DNA from: Fischerella muscicola PCC 7414
GTDB lineage: Bacteria; Cyanobacteriota; Cyanobacteriia; Cyanobacteriales; Nostocaceae
Reading direction: 5' to 3'
DNA length: 64,000 bases
Assembly (NCBI RefSeq): GCF_000317205.1
Contig: NZ_AJLK01000156.1
Location: 91,666-155,665 of the forward strand
A program made the position numbers and the translations under genes. Below the pieces are notes generated by a model, which saw only the letters and a program-made list of their open reading frames with translations, had not been told where the DNA came from and did not search any database. Position 1 is the first letter of the stretch. Every line of letters starts with the position of its first letter. Of the stretch, positions 55,738 through 63,701 are shown one piece after another.

Positions 55738-56616
55738 TTATATCCCCCTTGACATCTGTCGTTTTTTCTCCTCCAGACGTTCTCTCTTTTCTGGAGTGAG
55801 ACTATCAAAACAGTAGGGACAACTAATTCCTTCTTCATATTTGGGAGAATTTTTGTCAGCTTCCGAAATAGGATGTCCACAACCGACACACATCTCATAA
55901 GAACCGGGTTCCAAACCATGACTCACAGCTACCCGTTCATCGAAGACAAAACATTCTCCTTCCCAAAGACTTTCCTCTGGTGGAACTTCCTCTAAATACT
56001 TGAGAATCCCGCCTTTGAGGTGATAAACCTCTTGAAAACCTTGTGCCAACATAAAAGAAGAAGCTTTTTCACAGCGAATACCACCAGTACAAAATAGTGC
56101 TACCTTCTTGTGCTGACTAGGATCAAGGTGATTACTTACATATTCTGGAAATTGCCGAAATGATTCTGTAGCGGGATTTTGCGCTCTTTTAAAAGTACCA
56201 ATACTAAATTCATAATCATTGCGAGTGTCAATTACCACTACTTCTGGATCGGAAATAACTGCATTCCAATCTTTGGGACTAACATAAGTTCCCACTTTTT
56301 CATTAGGGTCAATATCAGCCATTCCCATAGTGACAATTTCTTTTTTCAGGCGTACCTTCATACGCTGAAACGGTGGTTCCTCAGCAGTAGACTCTTTATG
56401 TTCCAAATCAGCCAAGCGGGAGTCAGAACGCAAAAAAGACAGTAGGGAATCAATAGCCTCACGGGAACCTGCAACAGTAGCATTTATACCTTCTTCGGCC
56501 AGTAAAATAGTTCCCTTGATGCCTTGTGCTTGGCAGTAAGACAGCAAAGGTTGTTGTATCTCAACGTAATCTGGCAGTTTAACAAACTTATAAAATGTAG
56601 CAACAACTAATGTCAT
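55738..56616 (-). CDS. trhO: tRNA uridine(34) hydroxylase TrhO, rhodanese family
   Basis: A 292-residue protein. The N-terminal UPF0176 region ([20 protein letters not shown], then [14 protein letters not shown]) is followed by a rhodanese domain with the catalytic cysteine at residue 176 in [19 protein letters not shown], and a C-terminal Cys-rich zinc ribbon ([17 protein letters not shown]). TrhO hydroxylates uridine 34 of certain tRNAs using oxygen. The ATG at 56616 begins [11 protein letters not shown], a normal start. The gene is convergent with the VOC-like gene. Confidence 0.9.
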   Translation of the reverse strand: MTLVVATFYKFVKLPDYVEIQQPLLSYCQAQGIKGTILLAEEGINATVAGSREAIDSLLSFLRSDSRLADLEHKESTAEEPPFQRMKVRLKKEIVTMGMADIDPNEKVGTYVSPKDWNAVISDPEVVVIDTRNDYEFSIGTFKRAQNPATESFRQFPEYVSNHLDPSQHKKVALFCTGGIRCEKASSFMLAQGFQEVYHLKGGILKYLEEVPPEESLWEGECFVFDERVAVSHGLEPGSYEMCVGCGHPISEADKNSPKYEEGISCPYCFDSLTPEKRERLEEKKRQMSRGI

Positions 56617-56639
56617 TTCCGCTTGAACACTTATACTAT

Positions 56640-56690
56640 CCGTTGGGGTGGGTAATTGGTAATGGGTAATGGGTAATTGGTAATTAAGAT
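56640..56690. repeat. GGTAATTGGTAATGGGTAA tandem repeat
   Basis: Degenerate units of GGTAATTGGTAAT/GGGTAATGGG upstream of trhO. Relatives near 3515 and 13622. Confidence 0.8.
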
Positions 56691-56789
56691 ACTGATGATT
56701 TTCCCATGCTTAATGCCTAAGCTTTATATCGTAAGCAATTAGCCGGACTTAATATAATTTCATATTCGCTTGAACATAAACGCATAACG

Positions 56790-56840
56790 GATAATCTATC
56801 TGTAACCATCGGTGTTTATCGGTGTGTATCGGTGTTCGTT
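56790..56840. repeat. ATCGGTGTTTATCGGTGTG repeat
   Basis: GATAATCTATCTGTAACC then ATCGGTGTTTATCGGTGTGTATCGG in short units, related to 29177 and the inverted 20183 copies. Confidence 0.75.
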
Positions 56841-56877
56841 TCTAAAACATAACTATTGGTCAACCCATTAATCCACA

Positions 56878-57519
56878 TCAAGGGTAATTCACTTTAAATA
56901 CTACTGAAAAATTATTTGCTGGCATCTGATAAACATTGACTAAACTCAGATTGTGTGTACTAGCTGCTGTTACCACATCTTCGAGATTACGTACCCCCCA
57001 TTCTGAATTTTGGGCGCGTAGATACTCATCAAAAGCAGCGTTACTTGGTGCAGTATGTTTGCCGTCCCGTTTGAGTGGCCCATACAAGTAGAGGATACCA
57101 CCAGACGAAAGAATGCGACCTGCACCTGCCATTAGTCCCAAACAAGCATCCCAAGGTGAAATGTGGAGCATGTTGATATTGACTATGGCTGTAATTGGTG
57201 ACGGATGAAATGGTATTTCTTTCTCCACTATCCAGACTGGCTCACGTACATCAATCTCTAAAGGTGGGTGAAGAGTTTCACACGGTACATGTTTTCTCCA
57301 AGCAGCGATGCTAGCACGATGTAGGGGATTAGGGTCAGAAGGTATCCATTGACGAGGAAACAGACGAGGAGCAAAATAAACTGCATGTTCTCCAGTACCG
57401 CTAGCCACTTCTAATACACTACCAGTAGTGGGCAACACTTGCATGAGTACTTCTAGAATTGGTTCACGATTGCGCTGGGTGGCTGGAGTGTGTTGGCGCG
57501 CATCTTGTGGTGTGTGCAT
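56878..57519 (-). CDS. DUF938 family SAM-dependent methyltransferase
   Basis: A 213-residue protein with the DUF938 landmarks: RQHTPATQRNREPILEVL, the SAM motif VLEVASGTGEHAVYFAPRLF, WIPSDPNP, NINMLHISPWDA, and LYLYGPLKRDGKHTAPSNAAFDEYLRAQN. Substrate and role are unknown. It starts at the ATG at 57519. Twenty-two bases lie between it and the kinase gene upstream on the same strand, so they may share a message. Confidence 0.85.
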   Translation of the reverse strand: MHTPQDARQHTPATQRNREPILEVLMQVLPTTGSVLEVASGTGEHAVYFAPRLFPRQWIPSDPNPLHRASIAAWRKHVPCETLHPPLEIDVREPVWIVEKEIPFHPSPITAIVNINMLHISPWDACLGLMAGAGRILSSGGILYLYGPLKRDGKHTAPSNAAFDEYLRAQNSEWGVRNLEDVVTAASTHNLSLVNVYQMPANNFSVVFKVNYP

Positions 57520-57541
57520 CAGGCGGTAATTTTCAGGTTTT

Positions 57542-59143
57542 CTATTCTATTTTGTAGATTGGCAGTTGGACTGTAAATGTTGCTCCTTTGCCGATTCCCT
57601 CACTAGCAGCATAAACATGACCGTGGTGCATTTCAACTAAATGCCGAACAATCGCAAGTCCTAGTCCCAATCCTCCATATTTTCTGGTTGTAGTGCCGTC
57701 TGCTTGACGGAAGCGATCGAACACATGGGGTAAAAAGTCGGAACTAATGCCTTGTCCGGTATCGGTGACAGTAATTTGAGCAAAAGACTCTATTTGTTGA
57801 AGCAAAATCTGCACTCGACCAGCAGGAGGAGTAAATTTGATGGCATTAGAGAGGAGATTGCATATAATCTGCTGCAACCGTTCCGCATCGCCCATAACCG
57901 GACTGATGAAGGGACTAAGCATAGATTCTATTTGGATTGATTTAGCCTGAGCTTGTGGCTGTATATCTTCTATTGCAGCATGAACAATTGGAACTAAGTA
58001 CAGAGGCTGTAACTCCAAACGGAGTTTATTCTGAATGATCATGGAAACATCAAGGATATCTTCAATCAATTTTTTTTGGTGTCTGGCATTACGCTCAATT
58101 GTTTCCAAAGCTTTAGTAGCGATCGCTTCATTTAATTGCCGATTTCTAAGTATGTGCGCCCAACCCAACATAGAGTTAAGTGGAGTACGAAGTTCATGGG
58201 AAACAACTGCTAAAAATTCATCCTTGAGGCGGTTTGCTTTTTCAGCCTCTTCTCTAGCTGCTTGCTCTTGGGCTATTAGTTGTTTTCGTTCTTCTTCGAC
58301 TTGTCGGCGTTCGGTTGTGTCCCGCCAAGTCACAACTACCCCATCCCCAAACTTCACAGCACGAATATCATAGGCTCTTGTTGGTGGTTGATGGTTGGTG
58401 GTTGGTTGTTGATTGTTGGTTATTAACCATTCCCCATGTCCCCCTTGTCTTTCCCTCTCCCCGTCTGCCAACAACAACTCCTTTACCAGTGGTTGACCTG
58501 TTTCTACAACCCGACAGTATTCTGTAAACAGACCACTTGTTTGATGTACGGGCATGAGTTTACACAACCACTTACCTAATTGCTCTTCCTGTGTTAAACC
58601 ATGATTTTCACAAGCAGCTGCATTCACATAGTCAATGCGAAAGTCTATGATTTTACCTGAGGTATCGCGGATGGCAGAGTAAATAGCAAAGCAGTCTAAG
58701 ATGGTTTCTACAGAGGTGCGGAATAGTTCTTCACTTTTGCGTAATTCTGTCTCTGCTTGCCTGAGCAATTTTCGTTCTTCCGCTTCTCGCAAGGCTCGTT
58801 CCACTGCTGGAACTAGTCGCTCTAGGCGTTGTTTAAGTACATAATCTGTAGCACCACTTTTGAGAGTTTCAATAGCTCGCTCCTCACCAAGTATCCCAGA
58901 TATGATGATAAATGGTACTTCTGGACAGATAGCACGAGCAAGTTCTAAAGCAGAAAACCCATCAAAAGAGGGAAGAGCGTAATCTGCCAAAATTACATCC
59001 AAGGTTTCGGTTTTCAAAGCTTTTATAAAATCTGTACGAGTTTCTACCCGTACCAACTCGCAATCATTTATACTCTTTTTTAAAGACGTACCGATAAGCT
59101 CGGCATCTGCCCAAGAATCTTCCAGCAGCAGAATACGCATCAT
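57542..59143 (-). CDS. Receiver-PAS-HisKA-HATPase sensor kinase
   Basis: A protein of about 533 residues, soluble. The receiver (about 1-115) has LLLEDSWADAEL, acceptor VILADYALPSFDG and DYVLKQ. PAS (about 140-270) carries repeat-coded residues (GGHGEWLITNNQQPTTNHQP) before RAYDIRAVKFGDG. HisKA has SHELRTPLNSMLG, and HATPase has NLLSNAIKFTPPAG, DTGQGIS and GLGLGLAIVRHLVEMHHGH. I begin at the ATG at 59143 (MMRILLLEDS) because an extension to 59179 is not receiver-like. Input and partner are unknown; the receiver suggests it answers to another kinase. Confidence 0.85.
   Translation of the reverse strand: MMRILLLEDSWADAELIGTSLKKSINDCELVRVETRTDFIKALKTETLDVILADYALPSFDGFSALELARAICPEVPFIIISGILGEERAIETLKSGATDYVLKQRLERLVPAVERALREAEERKLLRQAETELRKSEELFRTSVETILDCFAIYSAIRDTSGKIIDFRIDYVNAAACENHGLTQEEQLGKWLCKLMPVHQTSGLFTEYCRVVETGQPLVKELLLADGERERQGGHGEWLITNNQQPTTNHQPPTRAYDIRAVKFGDGVVVTWRDTTERRQVEEERKQLIAQEQAAREEAEKANRLKDEFLAVVSHELRTPLNSMLGWAHILRNRQLNEAIATKALETIERNARHQKKLIEDILDVSMIIQNKLRLELQPLYLVPIVHAAIEDIQPQAQAKSIQIESMLSPFISPVMGDAERLQQIICNLLSNAIKFTPPAGRVQILLQQIESFAQITVTDTGQGISSDFLPHVFDRFRQADGTTTRKYGGLGLGLAIVRHLVEMHHGHVYAASEGIGKGATFTVQLPIYKIE
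58378..58475. repeat. In-frame repeat inside the PAS-region of a kinase
   Basis: Plus strand GTTGGTGGTTGATGGTTGG and TTGATTGTTGGTTATTAACC, then CTTGTCTTTCCCTCTCC, code Asn/Gln/Pro/Thr-rich text inserted before the last strand of the PAS domain. The frame is kept. Confidence 0.8.
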
Positions 59144-59267
59144 GATATGATTTTTTAAAATAGTGTCGCCACGCCACAAATTTCCTATTTTAATAGGAAC
59201 CTAGCAGCATTATTTTCAAGAAATTTAGTAAGTTCACACATCTAGCTGTCGATGTAGATTAGAAATC

Positions 59268-59385
59268 TGTTAATAGTTAGTGGTTAGTGGTTAGTTGTTA
59301 GTTGTTAATTGTTAGTTGTTAGTGGTTAATGGTTATTAGTTATCTCTTACTCCTCACACTCCCCATCACCCCATCACCCACTGTA
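59268..59385. repeat. TTAGTGGTTAGTTGTTAG repeat
   Basis: GTTAGTGG/GTTAGTTGTTAG units of five to nine bases, ending in a CCCCATCACCCC segment against the kinase stop. This fills the spacer 59180-59386. Confidence 0.85.
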
Positions 59386-59386
59386 A

Positions 59387-60886
59387 TTAAATATTTTCTT
59401 TTGGTAAGCTAAAGTAAAATTTTGCTCCTTGATTTATATCTCCCTCTGCCCAGACTCTGCCACGATGTCTGAGAATGATTCGTTGGACATTAGCAAGTCC
59501 TATGCCTGTTCCTTGAAACTGTGTTTGGTTATGAAGGCGTTGAAATATACCAAATAAGCGATTGACATATTGCATGTCAAATCCCACACCATTATCTTGA
59601 ATAAAAAAAATAGTTTCATGCTCATCCTCAATGCTGCCAATAGTAATGATTGGTTGCTGGCACAGTTGAGTGAACTTTACAGCATTTTCAATCAAATTTT
59701 GCCAAACAAGGCGCAATAAAGAGCGATCGCCCCACACATGAGGTAGTTGCTGGACATACCAAATGATATTCCTATCGGGGAAAACCATTTCTATCTGTTG
59801 CTTTGACTCCCAAACTAGACGGTTCATATCGACGATAGAGTAGTGCATTTCTGCGCGTCCGGTGCGGGAGTAAGTCAGCAAATCATCTACTAGCTTACCT
59901 GCCCGGTTAGTTAGTTCTAAAATTGCTTGCAGGTAACGTAGACTTATTTCATCACGGGTCGTGTTTTCTAAGTGTTCTTTTAATAAATTAACAAATCCAT
60001 CGATTTGGCGAATTGGCGAGCGCAGATCATGAGAAACTGAGTAAGCAAAAGCCTCGAGTTCACAGTTGATAGCTTCTAATTGGGCTGTACGCTCTTGGAC
60101 TCGAAGTTCTAATGTTTGGTTCAACTGACGAATCTCTGCTTCTGATTGCTTGCGCTCTGTGATATCTTCCATCAAGCCATCTATAAATGTTTCACCATCT
60201 AGCTGATTTTGGGTTTCACTGAACAATACCCAGATGTTTTTCCCATCGAGGCGTTGGAATTGTATTTCCCGTTCCCACTCTTGACCAGCAGGACGTTCGT
60301 TGGTCATAAAGGAGTAGAGTTGTTCACTAATAAATGATTGAACTTCCTCCAAAGATGGCAAACCCAAAATATTTAGAAATGCCGTATTTACATCTAAAAT
60401 TTTTGCCTCAGGTGTAGCACGAAATACACCTATTCTCAGTTGATTCAATAATGACTGTAACCGTAGTTCTAACTGGGCTGCTTTACGGTTAGTTTGGTGT
60501 TGTTGCCACACCGAGCGTACAGCCTGGCTCAGGCGAAGAAAATGTTTTGTGGATTTTATTACATAGTCATCTAGTCCTGCTTTCATTGCCTCAACCGCAA
60601 TTTCCTGGGAACCAGTGTTGGTAAACATAATCACAGGACAATTGTGATCGCGAGCTTTGACAGCACGCAAAATCTCAATACCTGTTGTCCAGTTGAGTTG
60701 ATAATCAGTAATGACCAAATCGAAATCATTTGCTGCTAATGCCTGTTTCAATGCATTGGCATCAATAATTTCTATTACTTGAGCTTGAGCAAACTCTCGA
60801 CTTAATTCTCTCATCACCAACAAGCGATCGTCTGGGTTATCATCTACCAGCAAAATGCGTTGAATTGAATGATCCTGAGTACTCAT
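59387..60886 (-). CDS. Receiver-PAS-HisKA-HATPase sensor kinase
   Basis: A 499-residue soluble kinase. Receiver (1-130): RILLVDDNPDDRLLVMREL, acceptor LVITDYQLNWTTGIE, DYVIKS. PAS (about 145-245): RIGVFRATPEAKILDVNTAFLNILG. A coiled-coil segment (LNQTLELRVQERTAQLEAI) leads to HisKA (SYSVSHDLRSPIRQIDGFV; Cph1-like His-Asp-Leu pattern) and HATPase (NLIENAVKFTQLC, QDNGVGFD, GTGIGLANVQRII). It lies upstream, on the same strand, of the other receiver kinase. Signal unknown; the receiver may take phosphate from a partner such as the single receiver at 61219-61674 or from another kinase. Confidence 0.85.
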   Translation of the reverse strand: MSTQDHSIQRILLVDDNPDDRLLVMRELSREFAQAQVIEIIDANALKQALAANDFDLVITDYQLNWTTGIEILRAVKARDHNCPVIMFTNTGSQEIAVEAMKAGLDDYVIKSTKHFLRLSQAVRSVWQQHQTNRKAAQLELRLQSLLNQLRIGVFRATPEAKILDVNTAFLNILGLPSLEEVQSFISEQLYSFMTNERPAGQEWEREIQFQRLDGKNIWVLFSETQNQLDGETFIDGLMEDITERKQSEAEIRQLNQTLELRVQERTAQLEAINCELEAFAYSVSHDLRSPIRQIDGFVNLLKEHLENTTRDEISLRYLQAILELTNRAGKLVDDLLTYSRTGRAEMHYSIVDMNRLVWESKQQIEMVFPDRNIIWYVQQLPHVWGDRSLLRLVWQNLIENAVKFTQLCQQPIITIGSIEDEHETIFFIQDNGVGFDMQYVNRLFGIFQRLHNQTQFQGTGIGLANVQRIILRHRGRVWAEGDINQGAKFYFSLPKENI

Positions 60887-61218
60887 CGCTGGTTGTTACC
60901 CATTGACTGGAAATGGGGAGATGGGGAACTCACCGGACCCCACGACCGACAGGGAGGAGCCAGTGCGGTGGACGGGTTTCCCGGCATAAAGCACCTGGCG
61001 TTGGGGATTAGGGGCAGTGGGGTGATAGGGAGATAGGGAGATGGGGAGATGGGAAATATAAAGAATATTCCTTCTGCCCTCTGCCTTCTGCCCTCTGCCT
61101 TCTGCGGGGCCCCCACAAATTCGCGATTCGGAGAGCGAATTTGTGGGGAACCCCTTCTGCCCTCTGCCTTCTGCCTTCTGCCTTCTGCCTTCTGCCCTCT
61201 GCCTTCTGCCCTCTAGGA
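60887..61218. repeat. Composite repeat block with a nested hairpin
   Basis: GGGGAGATGGGG units (60916-61050) flank an unrelated insert (CCCCACGACCGACAGGG...CAGTGCGGTGGACGGG). From 61070 come CTTCTGCCCTCTGC tandem units split by the hairpin at about 61107-61156 (CCCCACAAATTCGC / GCGAATTTGTGGGG). No gene lies here; the receiver gene stop is at its edge. Confidence 0.85.
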
Positions 61219-61674
61219 TTAACTAAAATAAACAGAAGGATACTGATTAAATTGTAGCCAGTAGGAGTCGAGTGCCTGCATCATCTCCAGCAAAGCATTA
61301 AATGCAACAGGTTTAATTAGATAGGAGTTTACCCCCATATCATAAGCACGGTCAATATCAATATTTTCTCGTGAAGATGTGAGAACTACCACCGGAATTC
61401 GTTTGAGTAACGGTTGCTGCTTGAGCCATTCTAGAACTTCCAGACCAGAACGACCCGGTAGTTTTAAATCTAGCAATATTAACGCTGGCAATGGATAATT
61501 TTCTCTTTCTATGTAACAACCTTGACCCTCAAGGTACATAACCGCCTCATCTCCATCTTTGACAACATGGATGGAGTGCTTCAAATTTGCCCGACGAAAT
61601 GCCCTCTCTATTAAGAAAATATCGTTGGGATCGTCCTCTACCAGCAAGATACTACATTCACCATGACTCATCAT
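61219..61674 (-). CDS. Single-domain response regulator, Rcp1-like
   Basis: A 151-residue receiver. SILLVEDDPNDIFLIERAFRRAN, acceptor Asp in ALILLDLKLPGRSGLEVLEWL, VVVLTSSRENIDIDRAYDMG and SYLIKPVAFNALLEMM are all intact. No output domain; Rcp1-like relatives take phosphate from phytochrome-type kinases, and a CBCR-type kinase is 10 kb away with its own receiver. A 16-bp palindrome lies at 61854-61869, 180 bases upstream, shared with the two Crp/Fnr genes. Confidence 0.9.
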   Translation of the reverse strand: MMSHGECSILLVEDDPNDIFLIERAFRRANLKHSIHVVKDGDEAVMYLEGQGCYIERENYPLPALILLDLKLPGRSGLEVLEWLKQQPLLKRIPVVVLTSSRENIDIDRAYDMGVNSYLIKPVAFNALLEMMQALDSYWLQFNQYPSVYFS

Positions 61675-61853
61675 TACAAGCTGGCTCCTTGAGATTTTTT
61701 ATTTCTGGAGGCCAGTAGAGAAATAAATAGTATAAGATTTGGTTGTGCTAAACAGAGTTTTCATATCGGTGTTTAGTAGTCAAATGTATTTACTATTTCA
61801 GAGGACAGTCATAGAAAGACTCTTATAGCATGACATAAATCTCAGGAGCGCTC

Positions 61854-61869
61854 TGTACGCTTGCGTACA
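61854..61869. promoter_or_regulatory. Palindromic box TGTACGCTTGCGTACA (copy 1)
   Basis: A perfect inverted repeat with a two-base centre, 180 bases upstream of the receiver gene and 60 bases beyond the Crp/Fnr stop at 61929. Flanking bases ATAAG match copy 2, beyond the palindrome itself. Confidence 0.6.
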
Positions 61870-61928
61870 TAAGACCCAGATTTTTCCCAAAAAAGACTTA
61901 TTGATATTGTTCAAAAAATTGGGATAAC

Positions 61929-62627
61929 TTACTTTTGCTCTTCGTTGAGCAAGCGATCGAATTCTTTTCTAATAAAACCGTAACACTCACAAGCTGTTGC
62001 CTCTAAAGCCAAGCGATTGAGAATCGTAATCCGACCTCGACTGTAGCGGATAATACCTGCTTGTTGCAATAAGCCAGCTGCCACAGTCACACCAGAGCGT
62101 CGTGTACCTAATAACTCAGCAATAAACTCTTGAGTAATTTGTATAGTATCAGAAGCCGTATGGTCTTGGGCAGTGAGCAGCCAACGGGCAAGCCGTGCTT
62201 CTAAGGAATGATGACGATTGCAGGCAGCTGTTTGACTAATTTGGGTAAGTAAAGCCTGCGTATAAAGTAGTAATTGCCTTTGCAGCACTCCACCACGATA
62301 AAATTCCCGTTTGAGGAGCTTGGCATCTATCTTCATGGCAGTACCAGCAACCTGCACGATTGTGCGAGTTGTTGTGAGATCGCCTCCTAAAAATGCAGGA
62401 TAGCCTACAACTCCATTGCTACCCACCATACCAACTTCTGTTGTCGAACCATCCTCAAGGACAGCTATCAAAGACACCATTGCTCGATTAGGGAAATAGA
62501 CATGCTTAATATTTTCCCCTGCTTCATAAAGAACTTGACCAAGGGAAAGTGACACCTCTTCTAGATGGGGAGCAAGGCGTTGGAACTCCGACTCTGGTAA
62601 AGCCAGCAGTAGCTGATTAACTAGCAC
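61929..62627 (-). CDS. Crp/Fnr family transcriptional regulator (paralogue 1)
   Basis: A 232-residue protein: cNMP-binding-like beta barrel (about 15-130; LGQVLYEAGENIKHVYFP, VGMVGSNGVVGYPAFLGGD), a long helix with SLEARLARWLL, and a winged helix-turn-helix with recognition helix LLGTRRSGVTVAAGLLQQAG. The HTH lacks the RETVSR-type Fnr recognition pattern and no cysteines are placed as an Fnr cluster, so the signal is unknown. It starts at GTG; an in-frame stop upstream prevents extension and no ATG is available. Paralogue of 62769-63482. The palindromic box lies 64 bases upstream. Confidence 0.85.
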   Translation of the reverse strand: MLVNQLLLALPESEFQRLAPHLEEVSLSLGQVLYEAGENIKHVYFPNRAMVSLIAVLEDGSTTEVGMVGSNGVVGYPAFLGGDLTTTRTIVQVAGTAMKIDAKLLKREFYRGGVLQRQLLLYTQALLTQISQTAACNRHHSLEARLARWLLTAQDHTASDTIQITQEFIAELLGTRRSGVTVAAGLLQQAGIIRYSRGRITILNRLALEATACECYGFIRKEFDRLLNEEQK

Positions 62628-62690
62628 GGCATCGCTTCCATCAATTCTAAATCAAGCATCTTAAATTGACATGGCTGAAGTAACCCTGTC

Positions 62691-62706
62691 TGTACGGTTC
62701 CGTACA
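62691..62706. promoter_or_regulatory. Palindromic box TGTACGGTTCCGTACA (copy 2)
   Basis: A perfect inverted repeat with a two-base centre, 64 bases upstream of the Crp/Fnr gene at 61929-62627. ATAAG follows as in copy 1. Its distance fits an operator near a promoter. Confidence 0.65.
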
Positions 62707-62725
62707 TAAGCGGCATTCAATCAGT

Positions 62726-62768
62726 GATAGATGATCACTGGTAACTGTTAACTGATAACTGATAACTG
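62726..62768. repeat. GATAACTGTTAACTGATAAC repeat
   Basis: Short ACTGATAACTG units between the two Crp/Fnr genes. A related block (CAGTTATCAGTTATCAG) lies at 63655-63700. These fill the spacers but are unrelated to the palindromic boxes. Confidence 0.75.
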
Positions 62769-63482
62769 TTAAAGATTGAGCAGCCGAGCAAACTCGTCTG
62801 TTACTATGCCATAACACTCGCAAGCAGTTGCCTCTAGTGCGGCCCGGTTTAGAATTATGATTTTTCCACGACTGTAGCGAATCATGCCTTCTTCTTGCAA
62901 ATTACCTGCTGCAACTGTAACTGTGGCACGACGGGTTCCCAACAGATCAGCAATATACTGCTGAGTTAAAAATATCTCATTTCGACCAAGACAGTCCTGA
63001 ACGCAAAGCAACCAACGGGCAAGTTGTTGTTCAGTGGAATGGTGAAATTTGCAAACTGCATTCTGACCAATCTGGGTTAAGAGTGCTTGGGTATACAGTA
63101 GCAGTTTTTTTTGCAACACTCCCCTCCGCTCAAATTCACGCTGTAGGACTTCAGCATCCATTTTGAAAGCGCCTTCTGCTATTTGTACCAGCGCTCGGCT
63201 ATTAGTAAATTTCCCGCCTAAAAATGCCGGAATGCCAATCATGCCCTCATTGCCCACCATTGCAAATTCGGTGGTTGAGTTATCCTTGAGAACAGAAACT
63301 AAAGATATCATTGAGCGGGTGGGAAAGTAGACTTGTCGAATCACTTCCCCACGATCATAGAGAATTTGCCCTTGAGAGAGCCTTATATATTCTAGATGGG
63401 GAGCCAGGTGCTGATACTCCTCATCCGGTAAAGATGCCAAGAGTTGATTAATCGACCTGGGATCGCTATCGGATGGAGACAT
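62769..63482 (-). CDS. Crp/Fnr family transcriptional regulator (paralogue 2)
   Basis: A 237-residue protein with the same architecture as its neighbour: barrel with LSQGQILYDRGEVIRQVYFPTRSMISLVSVL, then a linker helix, HTH recognition LLGTRRATVTVAAGNLQEEG and GKIIILNRAALEATACECYG. About half of the residues agree with paralogue 1, so the pair arose by duplication. The ATG at 63482 begins MSPSDSDPRSINQLLA. The upstream palindromic box is 144 bases away. It probably controls its own and its neighbours' transcription, which is inferred from the shared box. Confidence 0.85.
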   Translation of the reverse strand: MSPSDSDPRSINQLLASLPDEEYQHLAPHLEYIRLSQGQILYDRGEVIRQVYFPTRSMISLVSVLKDNSTTEFAMVGNEGMIGIPAFLGGKFTNSRALVQIAEGAFKMDAEVLQREFERRGVLQKKLLLYTQALLTQIGQNAVCKFHHSTEQQLARWLLCVQDCLGRNEIFLTQQYIADLLGTRRATVTVAAGNLQEEGMIRYSRGKIIILNRAALEATACECYGIVTDEFARLLNL

Positions 63483-63625
63483 GCTGTAGTCTGTTGGCAG
63501 AACAGTCAGGACGGCACGTAGCTGCTAGAGAATGGAAAGCATACTCTGAGAGCTAGTGACGACGTGAGAAGTTGTCATAGGTTAATAAAAATTTGCAAAC
63601 TACTTCTTCTTCCTAGTGGAAGATT

Positions 63626-63641
63626 AGTACGTTAGCGTACA
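63626..63641. promoter_or_regulatory. Palindromic box AGTACGTTAGCGTACA (copy 3)
   Basis: Close to copies 1 and 2, with two positions that break the symmetry (A at the first base and T at position 7). It is 144 bases upstream of the second Crp/Fnr gene. Confidence 0.5.
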
Positions 63642-63701
63642 GATTATAACTTTACAGTTATCAGTTATCAGTTATCAGTTTTTCTGACTAATAACTGTTA
63701 A

